DNA of 21,070 bases from Euryarchaeota archaeon UBA124. Its GTDB lineage: Archaea > Thermoplasmatota > Poseidoniia > Poseidoniales > Poseidoniaceae. The notes beneath the pieces are model-generated. The model was not told where the DNA came from. It searched no databases and saw only the letters and a program-made list of their open reading frames with translations. The position numbers and the translations under genes are program-made. The DNA lies in the NCBI GenBank assembly GCA_002502215.1, contig DAPT01000118.1, forward strand, positions 1 through 21,070, written 5' to 3'. Every line of letters begins with the position of its first letter. Positions within the stretch are counted from its first letter, which is position 1. Shown here piece after piece: positions 7,807 to 16,425 of the stretch.

Positions 7807-9420
7807 TTTTGAAAACCAAATTGGAATTGGTCGTTCATACCCAACCATTCGCAAGCCACTAATCGCAGCAGTATCGTAATCAAGAGCGCGCAGATGTGCA
7901 CGTTGCAACTGGTCAATGCTCTCAAGTCCAAGATTTCTGAGGATTCGTTTCATGTCGATGGACAATCCTTGCAACCAAAATTCCATATCCTCGGTTTCGA
8001 GAACAGGCGGCTGTGTAATTACAAATTGAGCACCAGAACATCGTGCGACGATGATATCGTGGGCATCGCATGTAAATCCAAACTCAAGTGCGGCTGTTGT
8101 TTCAGTGTTTTCGAGATTGGTTTTGACCGATCGGCCAATGATCGGCAAGGTTGCTGCTTCTGGAACGCCAGTGCCGTCTTCAATTCTCGACACTGCGACT
8201 TGGAGGTTGTGGTAAACACTGCGCTTTTGGAGACTCTGAATTCGTGAGATTCCTTGACAAGCGAGAATCGGTGCTTCGTGCTTGAGGAGGGTGCGAAGAA
8301 TCACAATCAATCCCTCAAGTTCTTCATCATCGAGCGCTGGCAAACTGTCCAAATCCAGACACGCACCTGAAATTACTTCAGCGTGGTCTGGGAGCATCGC
8401 AAGGCTTGTCAGGTTGAAGTAGAGAACATCGAGAGGCCGTGGGTTTTCCTCGACGATAAACGGTTGTGCTTGTATGTAGGATAATCGTCCGGATGTATTT
8501 GCTTCTACGCCTAAAACTGCACCATCGGGAACGTACGGTAGCATTGGAAGAGGCAGAAGAATCGGCAACGTTTCTTCCTCGGTTCCAAGAATCAGTGCAG
8601 CAGTGTCAACCTCGTGATTATCGATGAGTGGCACCTCGTCCATCGGCGTAATTCCGATGCCCGATAAATCCCCCGAGGAAACGCTTGAACTGTCAACATA
8701 ATATTCGATGTTCTTGCTTGATTCAAGACAAAATGCATCCTCACCGAGAGACCCGCCATGCGCGTCAAGCAACTTGTTGATCGAATTCAACTCCTTGCTT
8801 GTTAGCGGCCGTAGTTGTGTTCCCTGCGGTGGGGTTGGACAACGGCCTTCAATGATGATCTGTCCGTCTTTCATCCCGCATCCCGCGTGGTCGCCTACAT
8901 TTCCCTGAACAACGATAATGCCCCCAGTCATGCCATTTCCAAGGCGTTGACCAACTTCACCTCGTACAAAGATGAATCCTTCGTTCATGAACATACCAAG
9001 GTCGTCACCTGCTCCATCGCCTGCGGTGAGTACTCCCCCTTGCATCATAAATCCAGCACAACGTCCAACATAACCCGTTGCTGAGAGTTTACTGTTGTGG
9101 TTGTATGCGCCAAAAAATGCACCAGCATCGCCTTCAATGTCAAAAGAACCGCCTTTTCCGAAGGAACTTGTCCAAGAACCGAGTTTTCCCAGTGCCCTTA
9201 TGCGAGCACCTTCTGGCATCGCAGGGCAAAGTCCTACTTCGCCATTCTTCGGGACCTTCTCGCCAGAGCCGGTCCAGCCTATTCTAAGCAACGCATTTTG
9301 TTCGACTGCTGCCTGAAGGCGTGGCAGAAATTTTGCATTGATGTTCATCGACCGTTCGAAAACATCTCCAGGTCCCGCCATGATTGACCGGTATCCGAGG
9401 TCGGTCAAATACCCTCTCAT
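7804..9420 (-). CDS. Glutamate synthase-like protein: GXGXG beta-helix domain plus degenerate FMN-domain-like half
   Basis: A 538-residue protein. Residues about 85-200 form Gly-rich repeats of the GXGXG beta-helix (GSFDIEGDAGAFFGAY, GGVLTAGDGAGDDLGMFM, GGIIVVQGNVGDHAGCGM, DGQIIIEG). This is the domain found at the C-terminus of GltB, in GlxC and in FwdC. Residues about 270-530 look like an eroded glutamate-synthase FMN barrel: VSRIEDGTGVPEA sits where SGxDGGTGASP would be, and ILRNLGLESIDQL ends the domain. The usual FMN and iron-sulfur residues are not evident, and no glutaminase domain is fused. A complete glutamate synthase is therefore doubtful; a scaffold or regulatory role is possible. 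I used the ATG at 9420; a TTG at 9435 is possible. It is first in the minus-strand block, with pheT 9 bases after its stop. Confidence 0.75.
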   Translation of the reverse strand: MRGYLTDLGYRSIMAGPGDVFERSMNINAKFLPRLQAAVEQNALLRIGWTGSGEKVPKNGEVGLCPAMPEGARIRALGKLGSWTSSFGKGGSFDIEGDAGAFFGAYNHNSKLSATGYVGRCAGFMMQGGVLTAGDGAGDDLGMFMNEGFIFVRGEVGQRLGNGMTGGIIVVQGNVGDHAGCGMKDGQIIIEGRCPTPPQGTQLRPLTSKELNSINKLLDAHGGSLGEDAFCLESSKNIEYYVDSSSVSSGDLSGIGITPMDEVPLIDNHEVDTAALILGTEEETLPILLPLPMLPYVPDGAVLGVEANTSGRLSYIQAQPFIVEENPRPLDVLYFNLTSLAMLPDHAEVISGACLDLDSLPALDDEELEGLIVILRTLLKHEAPILACQGISRIQSLQKRSVYHNLQVAVSRIEDGTGVPEAATLPIIGRSVKTNLENTETTAALEFGFTCDAHDIIVARCSGAQFVITQPPVLETEDMEFWLQGLSIDMKRILRNLGLESIDQLQRAHLRALDYDTAAISGLRMVGYERPIPIWFSK

Positions 9421-9509
9421 GGCTTGAATGTTCAAATCTTGAATTCCGACATCATTGCCTTCCCACGAACTGTTTATGGATGTTCAGCCATGGCACATGG
9501 TTGAGCAGT
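9421..9509. promoter_or_regulatory. Divergent promoter region between the glutamate-synthase-like gene and gap
   Basis: 89 bases with no gene, between two start codons pointing away from each other, so at least two promoters should lie here. The only clear AT-rich element is CTGTTTATGG at about 9470-9479. On the plus strand it offers TTTATGG at 9473-9479, about 31 bases before the gap ATG, which fits a TATA box with a very short leader. On the minus strand the same site reads CCATAAACAG, about 50 bases from the ATG at 9420. No strong Shine-Dalgarno is seen before either start. Confidence 0.4.
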
Positions 9510-10547
9510 ATGGTCGTCAAGGTTGCAATCAATGGATATGGGACAATAGGAAAACGCGTTGCGGATGCGGTAGACGCCCAAGATGACATGGAAATTGTTG
9601 GCGTCACGAAAACACGACCGTCCTTTGGATGCGATCTCGCCGTTCGGAAGGGGTATCCGTTGTACTGTACCTACGATTCTGAGGAAAAAATTGCAGCGTT
9701 TGGCCCAGCAGGTTACGATTGCAAAGGTGGTCTAAGCGACCTTCTTTCGGTTGCTGACATTGTGGTCGACTGCTCACCAGGAAAAGTCGGAGCTCAAAAC
9801 AAAGACATCTATGAAAAAGCAGGCGTGAAGTGGATCTTCCAAGGCGGAGAAAAACACGCTATGACAGGCATGTCCTACACCTCAAGTGGCAATCACACGG
9901 AAAACATGAATGTACGTGGTACACGCGTTGTTTCTTGCAACACCACCGGGCTCTCTCGAACGCTGGTTCCACTTCTTCATGCCTGTGGGTCACTGTCGGT
10001 TGAGTGTACCATGATTCGACGAGCGGCTGATCCTGGAGACTCCAGCAAGGGCCCAATCAATGCGATCAAGCCGGTTTTGAAAGTTCCCAGTCACCACGGT
10101 CCTGACGTTATGACGATTCGACCTGAAATTGAGATTAATTCGCTTGCTGTGGCTGTGCCAACAACAATTATGCACGTTCACGCCATTGTAGCATCATTGC
10201 CGCAAGGACATGGAATGACAACTGAATCCGTCCTTGAATTGTGGTCTCAGCAACCAAGAATTGTGATTATGAACGGAGCAGAGACTGGTATCACAACAAC
10301 TGCCGAGGTCATGGAGTTCTCAAGAGATATCGGGAGGAAATGGGGTGATTTACACGAGATTTTTGTTTGGGAAGATGGAGTCAAGTTGGATGGTAATTCA
10401 CTTTATTATTTCCAAGCCATTCACCAAGAATCCGATGTCATCCCAGAAAACGTCGACGCAATCCGTGCTCTGATGGGTATTGAGGCTGACTGGAAAACCT
10501 CTGTTGAAAAGACGGATAGTGCCATTGCGGCTTACAATGGCCTGTAG
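9510..10547 (+). CDS. gap: Glyceraldehyde-3-phosphate dehydrogenase, archaeal type II
   Basis: Interconverts glyceraldehyde-3-phosphate and 1,3-bisphosphoglycerate in glycolysis/gluconeogenesis. The N-terminus MVVKVAINGYGTIGKRVADA is the dinucleotide-binding start typical of archaeal GAPDH. Catalytic Cys143 lies in VVSCNTTGLSR. IFQGGEKHAM, RRAADPGDSSKGPINAI and a C-terminal DAIRALMG complete the archaeal signature. Length is 345 residues. The ATG at 9510 is chosen because the Rossmann motif starts there; the frame opens at 9384, but those residues are unrelated and overlap the divergent gene. It ends 39 bases before the protease gene. Confidence 0.95.
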   Translation: MVVKVAINGYGTIGKRVADAVDAQDDMEIVGVTKTRPSFGCDLAVRKGYPLYCTYDSEEKIAAFGPAGYDCKGGLSDLLSVADIVVDCSPGKVGAQNKDIYEKAGVKWIFQGGEKHAMTGMSYTSSGNHTENMNVRGTRVVSCNTTGLSRTLVPLLHACGSLSVECTMIRRAADPGDSSKGPINAIKPVLKVPSHHGPDVMTIRPEIEINSLAVAVPTTIMHVHAIVASLPQGHGMTTESVLELWSQQPRIVIMNGAETGITTTAEVMEFSRDIGRKWGDLHEIFVWEDGVKLDGNSLYYFQAIHQESDVIPENVDAIRALMGIEADWKTSVEKTDSAIAAYNGL

Positions 10548-10548
10548 T

Positions 10549-10562
10549 CAAAATAGGCGCAT
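10549..10562 (+). promoter_or_regulatory. 14-base motif upstream of the protease gene
   Basis: CAAAATAGGCGCAT starts 1 base after the gap stop codon and ends 24 bases before the protease ATG. It differs at one position from the motif at 5298-5311 before the other surface protein. It may be a promoter or leader element; the role is inference. Confidence 0.25.
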
Positions 10563-10586
10563 CCTCAAAAACCCAATTGTGCTCGG

Positions 10587-13500
10587 ATGTTTATGCATCA
10601 ACGCCGCAGGTGTTTTCTCCTGCTGTCCGTTTTCCTTTTTTCGTTGGCCTTGCCCATGGCTTCTTCAACACCGCCCTCGATAGAAACAACTGCTGTGGTT
10701 GAGCCTCGTGAAACGGGATGGCAAGCGATTGAACCGACATCAACACAAGCAATTGCGTTGAAAGAAACAGACCCTGTTATTCACTTGGCAGGAATCTCCT
10801 TCGATCCTACAGCGGATGCTTTCGATTCGATTGTCTCCGTATTGGACACAGCAGGCTCCACAACATTGCATTTGCTTCAATTATCCAAAAACGACGGACA
10901 AATAATGGACGAATTGACAGAATTGTACGACGTGTATGTTCTCGAACGTCACAGTCCTGGAGTGTACATCGTACGAGTTGGTGATGCTCTTGATATCGAT
11001 TCCATCTCAAACCATGAAGACGTTCGTTGGATTGGTCCCTACGAGCCGTTCATGAGAGCGACCAGCGATGTCTTGGGAGCCCATCTTGTTCAACTTGTCC
11101 TTGCCTCCGACATTCAAACATCCGACATACCAATGCTCTCTGCAGATTTGATTCGTTATGGGGCAATAACCGCATGGTGCTCAATCGATATGTGTGAGGC
11201 TGCCTACGAAGGTGGTATGGATTCGCTGAACCTACGGAAGATTGCATCAGATGAGAATGTGATGTATGTTCAACGAACCTTCAGCCTCTCACTTCACAAC
11301 AACATCGCAGCCACTGAGGTTGGGGCTGTTGCAGTTCGAGCATCCTCCTCGCTTGGCCTCGATGGCTCAGGAGAAACAATTGCAGTCATGGACACCGGGA
11401 TCGACAATGACCATCCTGATCTGCTTGGCAGAGTTGTCGCCATTAACACACAGTTTGGTCTCGATCCATCTCCAAGTGACTCCAACAGTGGCCACGGTAC
11501 ACACGTCGTCATGACCGTTCTAGGGGATGGCACAGGTGACGCCTCCACTGTTGGGGTTGCACCGGATGCAAACCTCGTAATGTATGCTTTAGAACACGAC
11601 CCTACAGGTTATTTTGGTCGACAAGGCTCGATTTATGATCTTCTCTCAGATGCAGAACTCAAAACTGCACGAATCGCTGTAAACGCATGGGGTTCGAACG
11701 GTAATTTTGGATATTACACAGCCGATTCACGTTCAGCTGACCAGTATGTTTCGAACAATCCATACCTTCTTCCAGTCTTCTCAGTCGGCGATAATGGAGG
11801 ATCCGGGGCCTCACAGATCACTGCACCGGGTACTGCAAAGAATGTTCTTTCGATCGGCTCAAGCAACAACGGAAGTGTAAGTTCTTCCTCCTCTGATGGA
11901 CCCACACTTGATGGGCGTATCAAACCAGATCTCGTTGCACCAGGTGAGGGCATATGTTCGGCAAGAGCTGAAGAAGCCAAGAGCGTCGTTGGGAGTGTTT
12001 GTGCAACAGGTACACACAGCAACACCCGTTCAATGTACATGGAACTGAGCGGAACTTCTCAAGCCACAGCGGTTGCTGGCGGCTCCGCAGCTCTTGCACG
12101 AGAGTATCTCCGAGAAGTTGCAGGAATCAACAAACCATCCGCGAGCCTCATCAAGGCAACGTTGGTGAACGGTGCAGAGGATTTGGGAACACCAAACATT
12201 CCAAACAACGATGAAGGATGGGGTCAAATCGACCTCGAAAACAGTCTCAACCCGACGCATGCTGGTGCTGCATTGGATATTTTTCATGACGATTCAAGAG
12301 AGCTTCAAGCAGGATTTTCTTTGCTGTATTCTTTTGATATGGATGCCTCGAAGGGCGTTGACCTTACATTAGCGTGGAGCGACGTGGAGGGAAGTGCAAA
12401 TGCTCCGCAATCTGAATCTCGCTTGATGAACGACTTGGACTTGATTCTGATGGCTCCTGATGGTACAACATACACTGGGAATAATTTTGCAAATGGAATA
12501 TCGGTCACTGGTGGAACAGCTGACGATTTGAACAACATTGAGCGAGTTCGACTGCCTGCCGGAGCGAGTACGCAAACCGGTGAATGGATGTTGATGATCG
12601 AGCATCGGGGTGGTGGAACGCAACGATTCAGCGTCGTCCTCGCAGCAGATGCTACGCTGATACCGAAAGCGGATTTAACCACCTTTGGAAACAGCATACT
12701 TCCCTCATCACTCACCCCACTGGTGGGCGACCTTGTTTCAGTATCACTTGCGTGGCACAATCAGGGCACACTTGCAACGGGTACCTACAGAATCCAGTTG
12801 GAAGATGTAACTGAAGGAACAATTCTCTACGATTCAAATCGTTCATCACTTGGCGGAGGCGAACTCGATTCAGTATCATTCTTTGCACAGTTTACCTCCA
12901 CGGGCATCCATACGCTCAGACTTTCTCTCGATACCAACAATCAAGTCGTTGAATTGAACGACGGTGTTTCCGGAACCGACAACAATGTACTCGAAATCGA
13001 TGTTGAGGTAACCGCTCAAGGCCTGCGCGTTATCTTCCTTGAGGATGATGGCACAATACCCCAATCCTCAGCGGACAGAGAAGCAGCAGCAAGCGTCGAA
13101 ATGGATGTTCGCAATCAAACAGGTCTTTTGCTACCGTTCGTTGTTGTCCATGAAGGTACAGGAGAACGTCCCGTGAGCCTAACTGTATCAAGTGTTCAAG
13201 AACCTGATTTGATTTACCCCTCAATACTCAACAGCCCAGAAGATCAGTGGGCCCGAACCATCAATGCCTCTGGACCGTTCACCCTTAGTGGTCAAGGTAC
13301 TGAAAACGACACCGTCCATCTGCTTCTGAATTTAGAGGATTTGTCTGCTTCACTCGACGGTTCAACCGATCGTTACGCTCGGGCTGGAACGTTCGTTGTC
13401 GACGTTACTGCGCGATATCAAAATCAGCCAACCGTTTCTCATACACAGCGCCTCACGTTCGTTATTGATCAGGTGGACTCTGTCGATGTGGTCCCCTCAG

Positions 13501-15422
13501 GAACGGTCGGTGTCACTGCGCAACCTGGTGATGACACAGGTTTCTCAATCGGTGTGAGAAACACCGGCAATTCTGCTGCCCAATACACCATGACTTGCAC
13601 TTCATCCTCTCAATGGCAAATTATGCTTGGTAACTCGAATTCTTCGTCCCTTGAATTCGAGCCCCTCAACATTCTCCAAGACTTGTCGATGGATGTGAAT
13701 GTCTTTGTTCCAAACGTAGCAGACGGTCAACCGGCAGCAGGCTATATCGACGAAGTGACATGCGTTGTGACGTCGCCAACAGATCCAGCGCTAAACCATG
13801 TCGAAATTGTCGATATTGCTGTTGCAGAACTACGATCGTTCCAATCCGACCTCTACGGGCCGAGCGGTGCAATAGGTCCAGGTGCACTCGCTGAACCAGT
13901 TTATGCCAACACAGGCGAAATTGTTTATTTTAATCACACCGTTTCCAACAACGGAAACATCGACATGGACTTTACAGTAACGTTAGAGCGAGGGAATCCA
14001 ACTTGGGCGGCTGAAATGACCTATGAGGAACAATCCAGTTCAACCAATTTGGCTTTGAATCTTGCTCCCGGTCAATCAGCCGACGTTCTCCTTGCACTCC
14101 TCGTACCAGAAACCGCAAGAGAAGGTAACTCGAACACATACACGCTTCGAGTTGAACACAGTTCACAATTTTTCACATTGAACACAACATCTCTTATCGT
14201 TTCAGACAATCTCGATGTCGAACTGATTCACTCGGATGGCGATGTGGTTTCAACGCCAATTGGTGACAATTTCACTTTCGTGAACCTCGTTGTTCTAAAC
14301 ACCGGGAACGCAGCACTTGACTTGGTATGGAGTTATGGCCTTGCTCCAGATGGTTGGACGGTGAATTATGCCAATCCACCTAGTTTTGTTGAAGTTTTAT
14401 CTCAGTCGAATGTCGTTCTCGCGCTCCGCCCTCCGAACCAAACATCCGCCCTTACTTCCTTTGATTTACCACTGTACGTAAATGCAAGCAACAATGGACG
14501 TTACGTAACCACGGAGCTGACAATCCAAGTTCAGGTTCCAACAAGTGATTACGCTGGCATTTCGACCGATGAATCAGCCGCTCCGTTGTTGTTCATCGAC
14601 CGTGGCGATTCTGCAAAACAATCCTTTACGCTTGTAAACCAAGGGAATCAACTTCTCAGTGGAACCCTCAGTGCAGAGGTACGGAATATGGACGGAATGG
14701 TTCTTTCAGACCGTTCGGCAAAACTTTCACCGTCGAACATCGCTGACCTTCCAGTTGGCCAAAGCATCGAAATTATCGGTGAGGTGAAACCCGATTCCGA
14801 TGCTGAAGATGGGCGATATCAATTTGTGATTATCTTCACTTCAGATAGCGGCGTTATCGTTGAATTTTCAGCAGACACCAGTGTAAGTGCGCAGAAATCC
14901 TCCGGAGGTTTGCTGAGCATGTCACCCTTCATCGCCTATCCACTTCTTGCCGCAGTGGTTGTTGCTATGGTCATAGGTGCTCGTCGGTTGAAATCATCAG
15001 CTTCGATCGAAGACACGGGTACTGATTTGGTTTCTCCCGATGCACACACAAATCCAGACCACCTCGGAGTCCGTCGCAATGAAGCGCTTGACATCAGTCA
15101 TTCTGTCAATGACCTTGCCTCCGGAGAAGTTTCTCAAGATGAGATTGCTGCGGCGCTTGCTCAATCGATGGATATGCCGTTGCCAAAGGCAATTCCTCCG
15201 GCCGGACTGCCACCAGCTGGATTGCCGCCAGCCGGTCTTCCCCCAGCGGGCTTACCACCTGCTGGGCTACCTCCGAAGAAGATGCCTCCCGTTGCTGCTA
15301 AAGTAACTCCTCAGTTGCCATCTGGTCCTCCTTTGCCGCCCGGTGGATTACCCGACGGTTGGACGATGGAACAGTGGAATCACTATGGTGAGCAATATCT
15401 TCAACGCATGGGATTGAAGTGA
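10587..15422 (+). CDS. Very large secreted subtilisin-family (S8) protease with KP-43-like beta-sandwich, CARDB/NEW3 repeats and C-terminal membrane anchor
   Basis: Predicted cell-surface serine protease of 1611 residues. A signal peptide covers about 1-26 (RRRCFLLLSVFLFSLALPMA). Residues 27-240 have no recognised catalytic motif and probably include a propeptide. The S8 domain is at about 240-550, with Asp269 (AVMDTGIDNDHPDL), His303 (SGHGTHV), oxyanion Asn403 (SVGDNGG) and Ser491 (LSGTSQATAVAGG). Residues 555-690 resemble the KP-43-type jelly roll (LTLAWSD, LMNDLDLILMAPDGTTYTGN, NNIERVRLP). A CARDB-like domain follows at about 700-810 and then several NEW3-like domains (VRNTGNSAAQY, VSNNGNIDMDF, VLNTGNAALDL). 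One membrane span lies at about 1447-1467, then a 144-residue tail with PPAGL repeats and a tryptophan-containing end. The ATG at 10593 is an alternative start. Substrate is unknown; degradation of marine protein is plausible. Confidence 0.92.
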   Translation: MFMHQRRRCFLLLSVFLFSLALPMASSTPPSIETTAVVEPRETGWQAIEPTSTQAIALKETDPVIHLAGISFDPTADAFDSIVSVLDTAGSTTLHLLQLSKNDGQIMDELTELYDVYVLERHSPGVYIVRVGDALDIDSISNHEDVRWIGPYEPFMRATSDVLGAHLVQLVLASDIQTSDIPMLSADLIRYGAITAWCSIDMCEAAYEGGMDSLNLRKIASDENVMYVQRTFSLSLHNNIAATEVGAVAVRASSSLGLDGSGETIAVMDTGIDNDHPDLLGRVVAINTQFGLDPSPSDSNSGHGTHVVMTVLGDGTGDASTVGVAPDANLVMYALEHDPTGYFGRQGSIYDLLSDAELKTARIAVNAWGSNGNFGYYTADSRSADQYVSNNPYLLPVFSVGDNGGSGASQITAPGTAKNVLSIGSSNNGSVSSSSSDGPTLDGRIKPDLVAPGEGICSARAEEAKSVVGSVCATGTHSNTRSMYMELSGTSQATAVAGGSAALAREYLREVAGINKPSASLIKATLVNGAEDLGTPNIPNNDEGWGQIDLENSLNPTHAGAALDIFHDDSRELQAGFSLLYSFDMDASKGVDLTLAWSDVEGSANAPQSESRLMNDLDLILMAPDGTTYTGNNFANGISVTGGTADDLNNIERVRLPAGASTQTGEWMLMIEHRGGGTQRFSVVLAADATLIPKADLTTFGNSILPSSLTPLVGDLVSVSLAWHNQGTLATGTYRIQLEDVTEGTILYDSNRSSLGGGELDSVSFFAQFTSTGIHTLRLSLDTNNQVVELNDGVSGTDNNVLEIDVEVTAQGLRVIFLEDDGTIPQSSADREAAASVEMDVRNQTGLLLPFVVVHEGTGERPVSLTVSSVQEPDLIYPSILNSPEDQWARTINASGPFTLSGQGTENDTVHLLLNLEDLSASLDGSTDRYARAGTFVVDVTARYQNQPTVSHTQRLTFVIDQVDSVDVVPSGTVGVTAQPGDDTGFSIGVRNTGNSAAQYTMTCTSSSQWQIMLGNSNSSSLEFEPLNILQDLSMDVNVFVPNVADGQPAAGYIDEVTCVVTSPTDPALNHVEIVDIAVAELRSFQSDLYGPSGAIGPGALAEPVYANTGEIVYFNHTVSNNGNIDMDFTVTLERGNPTWAAEMTYEEQSSSTNLALNLAPGQSADVLLALLVPETAREGNSNTYTLRVEHSSQFFTLNTTSLIVSDNLDVELIHSDGDVVSTPIGDNFTFVNLVVLNTGNAALDLVWSYGLAPDGWTVNYANPPSFVEVLSQSNVVLALRPPNQTSALTSFDLPLYVNASNNGRYVTTELTIQVQVPTSDYAGISTDESAAPLLFIDRGDSAKQSFTLVNQGNQLLSGTLSAEVRNMDGMVLSDRSAKLSPSNIADLPVGQSIEIIGEVKPDSDAEDGRYQFVIIFTSDSGVIVEFSADTSVSAQKSSGGLLSMSPFIAYPLLAAVVVAMVIGARRLKSSASIEDTGTDLVSPDAHTNPDHLGVRRNEALDISHSVNDLASGEVSQDEIAAALAQSMDMPLPKAIPPAGLPPAGLPPAGLPPAGLPPAGLPPKKMPPVAAKVTPQLPSGPPLPPGGLPDGWTMEQWNHYGEQYLQRMGLK
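15195..15269 (+). repeat. Five tandem 15-base units coding PPAGL
   Basis: Five consecutive units each encode Pro-Pro-Ala-Gly-Leu in the predicted cytoplasmic tail of the protease, followed by PPKKMPP and further proline-rich sequence. The DNA units differ at third positions (for example CCTCCGGCCGGACTG against CCACCTGCTGGGCTA), while the peptide is invariant. Selection on the peptide is therefore more likely than recent slippage. Confidence 0.95.
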
Positions 15423-15455
15423 TACGTTCAAATGCGAGAGACAAAACGACCGACT

Positions 15456-16082
15456 ATGCTCAACATTGTTTTGTTTGGACCTCCAGGTGCTGGAAAAGGA
15501 ACACAAGCACAGCGTATGATGGACGCTACAGGTTTACCTCAAGTTTCAACAGGTGACATGCTGCGAGCTGCGGTGAAGGCTCAAACCGATGTTGGTCTCG
15601 AAGCCAAGAACTACATGGACGCTGGGGCCCTTGTTCCTGACCAAGTTATCATTGACTTGATCAAAGATCGGATGAAGGAGGACGATGCGAAAGGAGGTGT
15701 CATGTTCGATGGCTTTCCAAGAACGGTCCCTCAAGCAGAGGCTTTGGCTGAAATTGTCGATGTATCAATTGTTCTTGCAATCGACGTTCCCGATGAGCGA
15801 ATCGTTGAACGAATTTGTGGACGATTTAGTTGTGGAAATTGTGGAGCAGTGTACCATGACAGTTTTAATCCACTTCCAAAAACAGGATGCACATGTGGTT
15901 CATTTTCAGAAAAACGTCGGGCAGATGATACCGAGCAAACCGTAGTTGCACGCTTGGAGGCATACCATCAACAAACAGCCCCTCTTGCGGATTTTTACCA
16001 AGCCTCAGGTCTACTCCATGTAGTCGATGGCGATCGTGATATTGATCTGATCACTGCAGACATGCTCAATGCACTCAATTGA
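15456..16082 (+). CDS. adk: Adenylate kinase, bacterial-type with Cys-containing lid
   Basis: Converts ATP + AMP to 2 ADP in the cytosol. The start MLNIVLFGPPGAGKGTQ carries the P-loop at residues 8-16. STGDMLRAA, FDGFPRT and EKRRADD are the AMP- and ATP-binding signatures. The lid has four cysteines (FSCGNC...GCTCG) that could bind zinc, the second pair being CxC rather than the usual CxxC. This is the monomeric bacterial-type enzyme, not the archaeal trimeric AdkA. Length is 208 residues. I chose the ATG at 15456 because the family starts there; the ATG at 15432 would add MRETKRPT. Neither has a clear Shine-Dalgarno. It follows the protease gene by 9-33 bases, and its stop overlaps the leader of the RNase P gene. 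Confidence 0.95.
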   Translation: MLNIVLFGPPGAGKGTQAQRMMDATGLPQVSTGDMLRAAVKAQTDVGLEAKNYMDAGALVPDQVIIDLIKDRMKEDDAKGGVMFDGFPRTVPQAEALAEIVDVSIVLAIDVPDERIVERICGRFSCGNCGAVYHDSFNPLPKTGCTCGSFSEKRRADDTEQTVVARLEAYHQQTAPLADFYQASGLLHVVDGDRDIDLITADMLNALN

Positions 16083-16085
16083 GGT
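16081..16085 (+). promoter_or_regulatory. Shine-Dalgarno deciding the rnp4 start
   Basis: GAGGT at 16081-16085 overlaps the adk stop codon and lies 7 bases before the ATG at 16093. It favours that start over the in-frame ATG at 16069 inside adk. Confidence 0.6.
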
Positions 16086-16092
16086 TGTTCAG

Positions 16093-16425
16093 ATGGGACG
16101 TCGACGTCAACGGCAACGAGACATGCGCAAACAGCATGCCGTGACATCGCAAAAGCAACTGCTTTCACTTTTGTACGATGTTCCCAATCACGCTTTGAAT
16201 CGTCGGCAAACCTATGCGAATCACTTGTACAAAATCTCACGAAGACATAGCATACGATTTTCAAATCAAACAAAGGAAGTTGTTTGCCGCAAATGCTCGA
16301 CTTTACTTGTTCAAGGAGCAACTTCTCGAGTCCGACTGAGGAATGGAATGAAAATCGTCCACTGTCTGCAATGTGGGGATATCAGAAGAATTCCATACAA
16401 ACATAACAGGAGGATTTTGACTTGA
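16093..16425 (+). CDS. rnp4: Ribonuclease P protein component 4 (Rpp21/Rpr2 family)
   Basis: Protein subunit of archaeal RNase P, which matures tRNA 5' ends; it partners with Rpp29 on the RNA. The 110-residue product starts with a basic stretch (MGRRRQRQRDMRK). It continues with two N-terminal helices rich in Arg, His and Lys, including YANHLYKISRRHSIRF. It ends in a zinc ribbon with VCRKCSTLL and HCLQCGDIRRIPY, giving the CxxC...CxxC of the family. It overlaps the next gene by 4 bases and follows adk by 10 bases. I recall pairing with a yhbY-type gene in other archaea, which supports the call. Confidence 0.9.
   Translation: MGRRRQRQRDMRKQHAVTSQKQLLSLLYDVPNHALNRRQTYANHLYKISRRHSIRFSNQTKEVVCRKCSTLLVQGATSRVRLRNGMKIVHCLQCGDIRRIPYKHNRRILT
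16409..16415 (+). promoter_or_regulatory. Strong Shine-Dalgarno supporting a TTG start
   Basis: GGAGGAT at 16409-16415, inside the end of rnp4, places the TTG at 16422 at normal spacing (8 bases after GGAGG). The TTG overlaps the rnp4 TGA, so initiation is probably coupled to termination. Confidence 0.7.
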
